Positions 33,710 to 40,842 of a stretch of 64,000 bases of DNA are shown here, in pieces. The translations under genes were made by a program, and so were the position numbers. The stretch spans positions 248,001 to 312,000 of the forward strand of contig NZ_JAQZAM010000003.1 in assembly GCF_028737215.1 (NCBI RefSeq), written 5' to 3'. Below the pieces are notes generated by a model. It was not told where the DNA came from. It did not search any database and worked only from the letters and a program-made list of their open reading frames with translations. Source of the DNA: Actinomycetospora chibensis. GTDB lineage: Bacteria > Actinomycetota > Actinomycetes > Mycobacteriales > Pseudonocardiaceae. Every line of letters begins with the position of its first letter. Position 1 is the stretch's first letter.

Positions 33710-34254
33710 GCCCTCCGCCGTCGCGGCCTGCGGTGCCGATGCTCTTCGTCGAGGTCGAGGGCGTGCTGCGCAAGACGCCCGAGGACCTCGGACGGCCGTG
33801 GCGGGGGCCCTTCGACATCGAGGTCTTCCCGGACGCCGTCGAGCGCCTGCGGCTGTGGAAGGGCGCGGGCGGCCGGATCGTCGGGTTCAGCCACCAGGGT
33901 GGGGTCGCGCTCGGCGAGACCGACGAGCAGACCGCGGTGCGCACTCTCTGGACGGTGCGCGAACGCGTCGCCAACCTCCTCGACCACGTCGTGCTCTGCA
34001 CCCACCACCCCGACGCGACCATGCCGGACCAGGCGCGCTGCTGGTGCCGCCCGCCGAAGCCCGGGATGCTCATCGCGGGCCAGCACGAGGTCGCGCTGCG
34101 CCAGCAGGAGCACTACCCGATCTGGATGGCGCTGCTGGTGGCGCGCTCGCCCGCGGCCCTGCAGGCCGCCGCGGACCTCGATCTCGACCACGTCGAGGGC
34201 GACGTCTGGCGTCGCGACGGGGGCGTGACGACCCGCGGAGCGGCGCCCGACTGA
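33706..34254 (+). CDS. GmhB/HisB-N-like HAD-IIIA protein with altered DxD motif
   Basis: The 182-residue protein fits the small HAD-IIIA class. The N-terminal strand reads PMLFVEVEGVL, where the catalytic Asp pair D-x-D is replaced by E16-x-E18. Motif II is FSHQGGVALGE; the zinc loop is visible as CTHHPD and CWCRPPKPGML, like heptose bisphosphatase GmhB. The last acidic motif, GQHEVALR, is weak. Loss of the nucleophile suggests a non-catalytic or changed role. The ATGA overlap links it to the DUF305 gene. Confidence 0.7.
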   Translation: MSPPPSRPAVPMLFVEVEGVLRKTPEDLGRPWRGPFDIEVFPDAVERLRLWKGAGGRIVGFSHQGGVALGETDEQTAVRTLWTVRERVANLLDHVVLCTHHPDATMPDQARCWCRPPKPGMLIAGQHEVALRQQEHYPIWMALLVARSPAALQAAADLDLDHVEGDVWRRDGGVTTRGAAPD

Positions 34255-34258
34255 CCGG

Positions 34259-34305
34259 GCGAGGGTCACCCCGGGTGCGCAGGACGCAGCCGGGGCGTCC
34301 CTCGC
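34259..34305. terminator. Hairpin between converging genes
   Basis: GCGAGGG pairs with CCCTCGC as the outer stem, and CCCCGG with CCGGGG as the inner stem. It lies between the HAD-like gene and the PEP-mutase-family gene stops. There is no T-run. Confidence 0.65.
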
Positions 34306-34325
34306 TCCCCACCGTCGCCGCGCGC

Positions 34326-35216
34326 TCAGCTCGAGAAGCGCGTCTCCATCTCCCGGATCTCGGCGAGGCCCTCGCGGTCGGCGAAGCCGTCGAGGCCGCC
34401 GATCTCGTCGAGCACGCCCGCGGGGGTGCCGTCGGCGCGCAGCCGCGCGAGCACCGAGCGCATCGCCGTGTCCGCCGCCAGCAGCGTCGAGACGGGGAAC
34501 AGGACGAGCGCGAAGCCCATCTCGGTCAGCCGCTCCAACGACAGCGGCGGGGTGCGCCCGCCCTCGGCCCAGTTGAAGACGAGCTGGTGGCCGGCGAGCG
34601 CCGTAGCGACCTTCTCGATGTCCTGCTCCGACGTCGGGGCCTCGACGAAGAGCACGTCGGCGCCGGCGTCGGCGAAGCGACGGGCGCGGTCGATCGCGGC
34701 GTCGAGGCCCTCGACGGCGGCGACGTCGGTGCGCGCGATGATCACGAGGTCCGGGTCGGTGCGCGCCGCGACGGCCGCCCGGATCTTCGCCTCCATGTCC
34801 TCGCTGGGCACGACGACCTTGCCCGCCAGGTGCCCGCAGCGCTTGGGCATCACCTGGTCCTCGAGGTGCAGGCCCGCGACGCCCGCCTGCTCGTACTCGC
34901 GGACGGTGCGGACGACGTTGATCGGGTTGCCGTAGCCGGTGTCGGCGTCGGCCACCAGCGGCACGTCGACGGCCCCGGCGAGACGGCGGGCGTTGTCGAC
35001 CATCTCGGCCTGGCCGAGCAGCCCGACGTCGGGCCGGCCGAGCAACGAGGCGGTGGTGCCGAAGCCCGTCATGTAGACGACGTCGAAGCCGGCCTGCTCG
35101 ACCAGGCGCGCCGAGTGGGCGTCGAAGGCGCCGGGGGCGAGGACGGGGCGACCGGAACCGAGCAGCTCCCGCAGGAGGGCGCGGCGGTTCCCGGGGTGGC
35201 TGAGCAGATCTCCCAC
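34326..35216 (-). CDS. Isocitrate lyase/PEP mutase-family enzyme (2-methylisocitrate lyase-like)
   Basis: The 296-residue protein starts at GTG 35216 with AAGGAG seven bases upstream. It has VLAPGAFDAHSARLVEQAGF and VYMTGFGTTASLLG, the metal residues D90 and D92 in VADADTGYGN, and the active-site KRCGH with C127. The family cleaves 2-methylisocitrate to succinate and pyruvate, or related C-C bonds (oxaloacetate, dimethylmalate). No prpC or prpD is nearby, so the specific substrate is open. Divergent GntR and two TTG-N4-CAA boxes suggest effector control. Confidence 0.85.
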   Translation of the reverse strand: MGDLLSHPGNRRALLRELLGSGRPVLAPGAFDAHSARLVEQAGFDVVYMTGFGTTASLLGRPDVGLLGQAEMVDNARRLAGAVDVPLVADADTGYGNPINVVRTVREYEQAGVAGLHLEDQVMPKRCGHLAGKVVVPSEDMEAKIRAAVAARTDPDLVIIARTDVAAVEGLDAAIDRARRFADAGADVLFVEAPTSEQDIEKVATALAGHQLVFNWAEGGRTPPLSLERLTEMGFALVLFPVSTLLAADTAMRSVLARLRADGTPAGVLDEIGGLDGFADREGLAEIREMETRFSS

Positions 35217-35227
35217 GGCACGGCTCC

Positions 35228-35237
35228 TTGTGCACAA
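35228..35237. promoter_or_regulatory. GntR operator candidate, site 1
   Basis: TTGTGCACAA is a perfect palindrome 11 bases upstream of the PEP-mutase-family start. Together with site 2 at 35293 it gives the consensus TTG-Y-G-Y-ACAA, typical in shape for FadR-subfamily regulators. Confidence 0.55.
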
Positions 35238-35292
35238 CGACGGGACGGGGCGTGGCGATCGTGCCTTGTCGCGGACGGCTGCGCACCCTACG

Positions 35293-35302
35293 TTGCGTAC
35301 AA
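35293..35302. promoter_or_regulatory. GntR operator candidate, site 2
   Basis: TTGCGTACAA, within GTTGCGTACAAC, lies 17 bases before the GntR start. It differs from site 1 by two central bases. Binding here would allow autoregulation. Confidence 0.55.
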
Positions 35303-35319
35303 CTTCGAGGGGGAGGGTC

Positions 35320-35997
35320 ATGGCGAGGGTGGTGGAACGAGGGGCGGGACGCGCGTCCGAGCGCGCGCTCGCCGACCTGCGCGAGGCGATCCTGACCGGC
35401 GACCTCGCGGCCGGCGCCCACCTCGGCGAGGTCGAGCTCGCCGAGCGTCTGGGTCTCTCGCGCACCCCCGTCCGGGAGGCGCTGACCCGGCTCGCCGCCG
35501 AGGGGCTCGTCGAGACGACGGCGCACCGCGGGGCCCGGGTGACGTCGTTCTCCCACGACGACCTCGACGCCATCTTCGACGTCCGTCGCGCCCTCGAGCC
35601 GCGCGCCACCGCTCGGGCCGCGGACCACGCCACCCCCGAGGACCTCGACGATCTCGCCGCGCTGGCCGAGCGCATGCTCGGGATCGGCGCCCCGGGCCCG
35701 GACCAGGACCTCGACGCGCTCGTCGGGCTGAACCGGGCGTTCCACGCGCGGCTGCTCGACCTCGCGCAGGCGCCCGCGCTGGCCGCCGCGCTCGCCGGCG
35801 TCGTCCACACGCCGGTGGTGACGCGGACCTTCCACACCTACGACCCCGCCTCGCTCGCGCGGAGCCTCGCGCACCACGCCGAGATCGTCGCGGCCCTGCG
35901 CGCCCGCGACGGCGACTGGGCGGCCGCGGTGATGGCGAGCCACATCGGCAACGCCCGCGCGGTGATGGTGGTGGGGTGGGGAGGGAACAAGCGGTGA
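35320..35997 (+). CDS. GntR-family regulator, FadR/FCD type
   Basis: The 225-residue protein starts at ATG 35320 behind GAGGGGGAGG. The winged helix is SERALADLREAILTGDLAAG, then LAERLGLSRTPVREALTRLA and GLVETTAHRGARV. The C-terminal FCD domain has the metal-site pattern FDVRRALEPRATARAA, GLNRAFHARLLDLA and AHHAEIVAALRARD. It overlaps the cysteine hydrolase start by four bases and is divergent from the PEP-mutase-family gene. Its ligand is probably an organic acid. Confidence 0.92.
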   Translation: MARVVERGAGRASERALADLREAILTGDLAAGAHLGEVELAERLGLSRTPVREALTRLAAEGLVETTAHRGARVTSFSHDDLDAIFDVRRALEPRATARAADHATPEDLDDLAALAERMLGIGAPGPDQDLDALVGLNRAFHARLLDLAQAPALAAALAGVVHTPVVTRTFHTYDPASLARSLAHHAEIVAALRARDGDWAAAVMASHIGNARAVMVVGWGGNKR

Positions 35998-36608
35998 GCA
36001 ACCCGCACGGATCGAGCTTCGCCGGCCGCGTCGGCTGGGGCGCCCGGCCCGCGGTGGTCGTCGTGGACCTCGTCCGCGCCTACACCGAGCCCGACGGCCC
36101 GTTCTGGCTCGACGCGCCCTCGGTCGTCGACGGCTGCGCGGAGCTGGTCGGCGCCGCCCGGGCCGGCGGCCACCCGGTGCTGTGGACGATCGTGCGGTTC
36201 GCCGCCGACATGGGCGACGCGGGCTTCTTCGCCGCGAAGGTGCCCGCACTCGCGTGCTTCGCCGACGGCGCGCCCGGCGGGTGGGGCGAGCTCGCCCTCG
36301 CGCCCGGGCCGGGGGAGACGGTCGTCGCCAAGCAGCACGCCTCGTCGTTCGCGGGCACGTCGCTGGCCGCCAGCCTGCGGGCCCGTGGTGTCGACACCGT
36401 CGTCGTGGCCGGGGTGTCGACGTCGGGCTGCGTGCGCGCCACGGCCACCGACGCGTCGGCCGCGGGCTTCCGTCCGATCGTCGTCGCCGGCGCCTGCGCC
36501 GACCGGAGCGCGGCGCTCCACGAGCAGAACCTCGCCGATCTCGACGCGAAGTACGCCGACGTCGTCGACCTGGCCGACGCCCGGACCCACCTGGGTGGCG
36601 CGACCTGA
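35994..36608 (+). CDS. Isochorismatase-family cysteine hydrolase
   Basis: The 204-residue protein has the catalytic triad in order: D25 (VVVVDLVRAY), K113 (VVAKQHASSF) and C146 (VSTSGCVRAT). The cis-peptide region VVVAGVSTSG precedes the Cys. This layout matches N-carbamoylsarcosine amidohydrolase and maleamate amidohydrolase rather than true isochorismatases that lack Cys. It may act on an amide whose product is handled by the divergent lyase. Starts at GTG 35994, overlapping the GntR stop. Confidence 0.9.
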   Translation: MSNPHGSSFAGRVGWGARPAVVVVDLVRAYTEPDGPFWLDAPSVVDGCAELVGAARAGGHPVLWTIVRFAADMGDAGFFAAKVPALACFADGAPGGWGELALAPGPGETVVAKQHASSFAGTSLAASLRARGVDTVVVAGVSTSGCVRATATDASAAGFRPIVVAGACADRSAALHEQNLADLDAKYADVVDLADARTHLGGAT

Positions 36609-36615
36609 TCACGTT

Positions 36616-36762
36616 GTGCCCGGGCGTCCCGGGGTGTCCCCGCGGGTGCGGTTCGTCGTACTCGACGGCGGTGGCCGGGAGGTGTATTCCGGACCACGAC
36701 GACCCGGTCCGTCGGACCCGACCGGGCCGCCCTTGCCGCCCGAGTCCGTGCGAGGAGCGTGA
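36616..36762 (+). CDS. Possible small protein, 48 residues
   Basis: A short frame runs from GTG 36616 to a TGA at 36760-36762 that overlaps the next start by four bases (GTGA). It reads VRFVVLDGGGREVYSG, then a Pro/Gly-rich tail. The middle is protein-like, but several codons are unusual for this genome and there is no good ribosome site, so it may be only the untranslated leader of the following gene. Confidence 0.35.
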   Translation: MPGRPGVSPRVRFVVLDGGGREVYSGPRRPGPSDPTGPPLPPESVRGA

Positions 36763-37121
36763 TCGCCGTGAGCGAGCGTCCCCTGTCCGATCGTCGTCCC
36801 CACGAGCACGATGCCCTGGCCTGGGAGGTCCGGGGGTGGGCCGAGCCGCCGGGGCGCCGGCGCGACGTCGAGGGCTGGCACAGCCTGGCGTGGAGCGCGA
36901 CGCACGACGACGCCGTCGTCGTCGCGCAGGCCGTGACGACGGCGCACGCCTACGAGTTCGCCGAGGTCTGGGGGCCGGCCGAGACGCCGGCGGCCGGCCG
37001 GGCACGCACGTGCGAGCGCTTCCCGGTGCCCGACGGCGACGAGCGCCGCGAGATGTGGCTGCGCGCGGCGGCCGAGCACTTCACCGACGGGATGGATCTG
37101 CCGCGGCGGACGACGGTCTGA
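36759..37121 (+). CDS. Hypothetical protein, 120 residues
   Basis: GTG 36759 has GAGGAG a few bases upstream. The protein is soluble and acidic/Trp-rich: DALAWEVRGWAEPPGRRRD, EGWHSLAWSATHDDAVVVAQ and VTTAHAYEFAEVWGPAETPA. No motif or family is recognised. Its last 41 bases overlap the end of the converging MpaB-like gene, which is unusual but both frames look genuine. Confidence 0.65.
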   Translation: MIAVSERPLSDRRPHEHDALAWEVRGWAEPPGRRRDVEGWHSLAWSATHDDAVVVAQAVTTAHAYEFAEVWGPAETPAAGRARTCERFPVPDGDERREMWLRAAAEHFTDGMDLPRRTTV

Positions 37122-37980
37122 CCGTCGACGCGAAGGTGCCGAGGCGGGCGAGGTCGAAGCCGTCCGGATAGGAGCGCACCTCCGGCAGGTCGTCGACGGT
37201 GATCGGGGTCGTGCGCGGAGCCATGCGGCGCTCGACCGCGGCCCGCACCCGCATGCCGGCCCGGGTCGCGGCCCGCTCCGCCCGCGTCGGCACCGGGTAG
37301 TGCAGCGCGCGCAGCAGGTGCGGGTCCATGAGGCAGGTGGTGGACCGACGGACGAGCGCGGCCGGGAGCGCCGAGAAGGGGGGAAACGTCGCGAGCAGCG
37401 CGAGCGTCGCGTCGGCCACCTCCCGCCCGCCGGCGGTGTGGGCGAACCGCGCGGCCTCGACGTCGTCCATGAGCGCCGCGAAGCCCGCCTCGTCCTGCGG
37501 CATGTCGCGGATGCCCATGCGCCGGCCGAGCGCGCGGTAGTGGGTCACGGCGGCCTGGCGCTCGTGCGGGTGCAGGCGCCGCCAACCGAACTCGTCGAGC
37601 CAGCGCAACGGGGTGACGACGAAGGTCGACAGCACGTAGAGCATGTCGTCGTTGCTGATCCCGTAGCGGCGGTGCATCTGGTTCATCCGCCGGATCGCGG
37701 TACGGGAGTCGGGGTCGTCGAAGCCGCGGTCGACGGTGGCGCCGAGCAACAGGACCGTGTCGTCGTAGCGCTTCTGCGTGTGCGCGGTGAACTCGCCGGT
37801 GCGCGCCAGGAGCTCGCCCACCGACGGCACCGCGTAGGTGCGGAACAGCGCGAGCCCGAGCGCCTGCCGCACGTCCCACGGGAACTCGATCGCCGCGGTG
37901 ATCTTGTGGATCTCCTCGGCCTCGACGGGGTGCGCGGGGTCGAGCGCGGCGATGTGGCGCAGCCAGGCGAAGCGGTCCAC
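37081..37980 (-). CDS. Oxygenase MpaB-family (DUF2236) protein
   Basis: The 299-residue protein starts at GTG 37980 behind GGGGGA. Family features are IHKITAAIEFPWDVRQALGL, a His-containing region RRMNQMHRRYGISNDDMLYV, and LSTFVVTPLRWLDEFGWRRL. Relatives include the fungal MpaB oxygenase and latex-clearing Lcp, haem proteins; iron binding here is inferred from the family. It is divergent from a TetR gene, with GGAACGTA and TACGTTCC arms in the shared promoter. Confidence 0.8.
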   Translation of the reverse strand: MDRFAWLRHIAALDPAHPVEAEEIHKITAAIEFPWDVRQALGLALFRTYAVPSVGELLARTGEFTAHTQKRYDDTVLLLGATVDRGFDDPDSRTAIRRMNQMHRRYGISNDDMLYVLSTFVVTPLRWLDEFGWRRLHPHERQAAVTHYRALGRRMGIRDMPQDEAGFAALMDDVEAARFAHTAGGREVADATLALLATFPPFSALPAALVRRSTTCLMDPHLLRALHYPVPTRAERAATRAGMRVRAAVERRMAPRTTPITVDDLPEVRSYPDGFDLARLGTFASTVRPSSAAADPSRR

Positions 37981-37993
37981 GGCGCGTCCCCCA

Positions 37994-38049
37994 GGAACGT
38001 AAGGGCGATTATCTTCGACTGCCGGAGAACATAGAAGCTGCTACGTTCC
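37994..38049. promoter_or_regulatory. Widely spaced inverted repeat in a divergent promoter
   Basis: GGAACGTA (37994-38001) and TACGTTCC (38042-38049) are perfect inverted arms separated by 40 bases. They flank both promoters of the MpaB-like and TetR genes and could be paired half sites for the TetR dimer. Confidence 0.4.
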
Positions 38050-38069
38050 GGCGGCAAGGGGGTGGGGAC

Positions 38070-38645
38070 GTGACGGTGACCAACCGCGACGGCTTCTTCG
38101 CCGCGGCGATGACGCTGCTGGCACGGGACGGTCGCTCGGGTCTGCGGCTCGCGACGCTGTGCCGCGACGTGGGGGTGACCAGCGGGTCCTTCTACCACCA
38201 CTTCGGCGGCTGGGACGGCTTCGTCGACGCCCTGCTCGAGCACTGGGAGACCGTCGACACCCGACGACTCGCCGAGCTGGCCGCGCGCGAGCCCGACCCC
38301 GAGGGACGCCTGGACGTCCTCAAGCACCTCGCGCTGACGTTCCCGCACGAGGCCGAGACCGCGATCCGCGCCTGGGCGCACGGCGACGAGCGGGTGGCCG
38401 TCGTGCAGGCGCGCGTCGACGAGCAGCGCCGGCGCGTCGTCGCGGAGGCGCTGGTCGGGGCGGAGGTCGAAGCCGAGCGCGCGGAGCGGCTCGCCGACCT
38501 CACCCTCGCCGTGCTCATCGGCCACCAGCAGCGCCTCGGCCCCACCGACGTCGGCGAGCTCCTGGCGCTGTTCGACGAGCTCACCGCCCTCAGCCCGACG
38601 AGCGCGGCTCCCATCGCGAGTCGTGGAGCAGATCCACGAAATTGA
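38070..38645 (+). CDS. TetR-family regulator
   Basis: The 191-residue protein starts at GTG 38070 behind AAGGGGGTGGGG. HTH: FFAAAMTLLARDGRSGLRLA, then LCRDVGVTSGSFYHHFGGWD, the TetR recognition helix. The C-terminal part has the helix AIRAWAHGDERVAVVQARVD, common in TetR proteins of this group. It is divergent from the MpaB-like gene. Its 3' end overlaps the phosphatase gene on the other strand by 56 bases. Confidence 0.88.
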   Translation: MTVTNRDGFFAAAMTLLARDGRSGLRLATLCRDVGVTSGSFYHHFGGWDGFVDALLEHWETVDTRRLAELAAREPDPEGRLDVLKHLALTFPHEAETAIRAWAHGDERVAVVQARVDEQRRRVVAEALVGAEVEAERAERLADLTLAVLIGHQQRLGPTDVGELLALFDELTALSPTSAAPIASRGADPRN

Positions 38646-39069
38646 CGTTGTTCAGCGCGCCGGTGCGGGCCTCGCGGACCAGGGCGATGGCCTCCTCGGC
38701 GTCGTAGCCGCCCCGGATGAGCGCGGCGGCCGAGAGCAGCCCGGACCGGTTGATGCCGGCCGCGCAGTGGACGAGGACACGCTTGCCGTCCTGGCGCAGG
38801 TCGTCGACGAGGTCGGCGAGGCTCCGCAGCGTCGTGAAGTCCGGCGCCGGCCCGTCCTCGATCAGCCAGTGCACGTAGAACTCGACGTCCTCGAGCGGCG
38901 GGGCGCTGCCGTGCAGGTCGAAGACGGCGTCCCAGCGCTCGCCCGGCTCCGGGCTGCCCGACTGCCAGATGCCCGGCACGATCTCGTGCGGCGGCCAGGG
39001 CGGCGGCTCGTCGGTCAGGTCGTCACGCAGGTGTGCCGGGATGTAGTCGTCGTCCCACAGCTCCGCCAC
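38590..39069 (-). CDS. Dual-specificity (cysteine-based) protein phosphatase
   Basis: The 159-residue protein starts at GTG 39069. The signature HCAAGINRSG gives C102 and R108 of the phosphate loop (HC-x5-R-S/T), preceded by DDLRQDGKRVLV. The general acid may be the Asp in IEDGPAPDFTTL. It resembles small bacterial VH1-like or atypical dual-specificity phosphatases; substrates may be protein phospho-Ser/Tyr or nucleotides. A Ser/Thr kinase is encoded at 43188 but is not linked by operon. Confidence 0.85.
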   Translation of the reverse strand: MAELWDDDYIPAHLRDDLTDEPPPWPPHEIVPGIWQSGSPEPGERWDAVFDLHGSAPPLEDVEFYVHWLIEDGPAPDFTTLRSLADLVDDLRQDGKRVLVHCAAGINRSGLLSAAALIRGGYDAEEAIALVREARTGALNNVNFVDLLHDSRWEPRSSG

Positions 39070-39182
39070 CGGTGGCCCTCCAGTCTCGTCGCACGCCGTG
39101 CTCTTCGCCCTGCTGTTCCACGCTGCCCGTCCCACGCTGTCTGTTCCGCCGCGAGGGGGCCTCCGAAACCCTCGGGCAACCC

Positions 39183-40070
39183 TCACGCCGATCGCGCCGC
39201 GTCCGCGAACGCCCGGGCGGTCGCTGTCGGTGCCACGTGCCCCGACCACCCCATCACGATCGGCAGCGGCGAAGGGTCCTCGGCGATCGGGACCGCGGCC
39301 ACCTCGTCGCGACCGCCCGGCTCGGCCTGGGCCAGCACCGTGAACCCCAGCCCCTGCCCGACGAGCGCCCGGGCGGTCTCGGCGTTCGAGGTGCGGTAGC
39401 GGATGCGCGGCGACAGCCCGGCGGCCAGACACACGCCGAGCGCGTGCTCGGAGCTCGGCGGCAGGTCCAGCAGCACCATCGGCTCGTCGACGAGGTCGGC
39501 GAGGGCGACGGGCGCCGACCCGTGCACCAGCCGGTGGTCCCGCGGGAGCACGAGGTGGGGCGTGTTGGACGACAGGGGGGTGAGCTCGAGGACGGGGTCG
39601 AGACGGTGGTCGTAGAGCACGGCGACGTCGAGCTCGCCGTCGAGCAGGCCCCGCTGCAGGACGTCCTGCGACCCCTCGACGAACTCGACGCGCGCCCGCG
39701 GATGCCGCGCGGTGAACCGACCGATCGTCGCCGGGAGGATTCCCGGGGCGAGCGTGGTGTAGCAGCCGACGCGCACGGTGCCGGCCACCTCGCCCGGATC
39801 GCCGCCGGCGGCGTCGGCGAGCTCGTCGGCCTCGCGCAGCAGGCGCCGCGCCCGACGCAGCGTCTCCTGGCCGGCCGGGGTGAGGCGGATGCCGTGGGCG
39901 CGGCGGCGCACGGTGAGCTGGGCGTCGAGGGCCCGCTCGAGCTCGTCGAGGGCGAGCGAGAGGGCCGAGGCGGAGACGTGCAGCGTCGCCGACGCCCCGG
40001 CCAGCGTGCCCGCCTCGGCGACCGCGACGAAGTACGCGAGCTGCCGGAGCGAATACGCAGGATTACTCAT
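39183..40070 (-). CDS. LysR-family regulator
   Basis: The 295-residue protein has the LysR HTH: LRQLAYFVAVAEAGTLAGAS, then ATLHVSASALSLALDELERA. The C-terminal effector domain begins GTVRVGCYTTLAPGILP and includes VLYDHRLDPVLELTPL and HALGVCLAAGLSPRIRYRT. It is divergent from the Rieske/amidohydrolase operon, the classic arrangement for control of a catabolic operon by its substrate. Confidence 0.93.
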   Translation of the reverse strand: MSNPAYSLRQLAYFVAVAEAGTLAGASATLHVSASALSLALDELERALDAQLTVRRRAHGIRLTPAGQETLRRARRLLREADELADAAGGDPGEVAGTVRVGCYTTLAPGILPATIGRFTARHPRARVEFVEGSQDVLQRGLLDGELDVAVLYDHRLDPVLELTPLSSNTPHLVLPRDHRLVHGSAPVALADLVDEPMVLLDLPPSSEHALGVCLAAGLSPRIRYRTSNAETARALVGQGLGFTVLAQAEPGGRDEVAAVPIAEDPSPLPIVMGWSGHVAPTATARAFADAARSA

Positions 40071-40084
40071 GTATCAGCCCACAT
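40069..40084. promoter_or_regulatory. LysR-type binding dyad
   Basis: ATGT-N8-ACAT overlaps the LysR start codon and lies about 45 bases upstream of the Rieske gene, as expected for a LysR regulator that represses itself and activates its neighbour. Confidence 0.45.
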
Positions 40085-40127
40085 ACCTGAACTTTACAAG
40101 GGATGTGGCGCGGCGCACCGTGGTCCC

Positions 40128-40562
40128 ATGACCACCACGCTCGACGGCTCGGCGGCCGGCCCCGGAGGCGATCCGGCCCCGCCGGCCCGCACCTACGACG
40201 TCGGGGCGTCCGACGAGGTCGCCGAGCGCGGCCGCCTCGTCGTCACGCTCGGCGGGGGACCCGACGCGGTGACCATCGGCGTCTTCCGCTTCGGCGGCAC
40301 GCTCTACGCCTACGAGAACCGGTGTGCCCACCAGGGCGGTCCCGCCTGCCAGGGCCGCATCGTCTCCCGGGTGCGCGAGCGGCTCGACGACCAGCAGCGC
40401 AGCCTCGGCACGGTGTTCGACGAGACGACGATGCACATCGTCTGCCCCTGGCACGGCTTCGAGTACGACGTCACCACCGGGCGCCATCCCGGCCGGCCGG
40501 ACTACGCGCTGCGCGGGGTGTCGGTCGACGAGGAGGGCGGGCGGATCCGTGTCACCGTCTGA
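40128..40562 (+). CDS. Rieske [2Fe-2S] protein
   Basis: The 144-residue protein has both cluster motifs: CAHQGGPAC (C-x-H) and CPWHGFEYD (C-x2-H). The 55 residues between them are longer than in ferredoxin-type Rieske proteins, which commonly have about 17. The start at ATG 40128 is the only suitable one. Such proteins often feed electrons to ring-hydroxylating oxygenases, but no oxygenase alpha subunit is here. It is the first gene of a three-gene operon with a 97-residue protein and an amidohydrolase. Confidence 0.85.
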   Translation: MTTTLDGSAAGPGGDPAPPARTYDVGASDEVAERGRLVVTLGGGPDAVTIGVFRFGGTLYAYENRCAHQGGPACQGRIVSRVRERLDDQQRSLGTVFDETTMHIVCPWHGFEYDVTTGRHPGRPDYALRGVSVDEEGGRIRVTV

Positions 40563-40842
40563 GCGGGCCGCCCGCATCGCCGGCCTCGTCGACGAGCTCG
40601 GCACGGAGGTCGACGCCGGGCTCGGTGACGGGGCGATCGCCGCGCTGGACCCCGACGTCGCCCGCCGCCTGGTCGCGGTCGCGGGACGCCTCTACGCCGT
40701 CGCGGCCGAGGAGGGCGCGCTCCCGCCGACCGGGACGGACCTGACGCCCACCGAGTCCGTCGTGCTCGCCACCGCGGCCCTGCGGGCGCACGACCTCAAC
40801 CCCTTCGACCTCGCCCTGTGGTTCTCGAGGAGCACGTCATGA
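40549..40842 (+). CDS. Hypothetical protein, 97 residues, between Rieske protein and amidohydrolase
   Basis: GTG 40549 lies behind GAGGAGGGCGGG and 14 bases inside the Rieske gene. The protein is a helical, acidic small subunit-like polypeptide: AARIAGLVDELGTEVDAGLG, DPDVARRLVAVAGRLYAVAA, then LTPTESVVLATAALRAHDL and FDLALWFSRS. No cysteines. It overlaps the amidohydrolase start by four bases. The tight coupling suggests a complex or an accessory role for the amidohydrolase. The family is unknown to me. Confidence 0.75.
   Translation: MSPSERAARIAGLVDELGTEVDAGLGDGAIAALDPDVARRLVAVAGRLYAVAAEEGALPPTGTDLTPTESVVLATAALRAHDLNPFDLALWFSRSTS

Noticed and set aside
33592-37005. A 1137-residue open frame on the minus strand
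   Set aside because: It runs antisense to several well supported genes and its translation is arginine/proline/glycine-rich, typical of shadow frames in GC-rich DNA.
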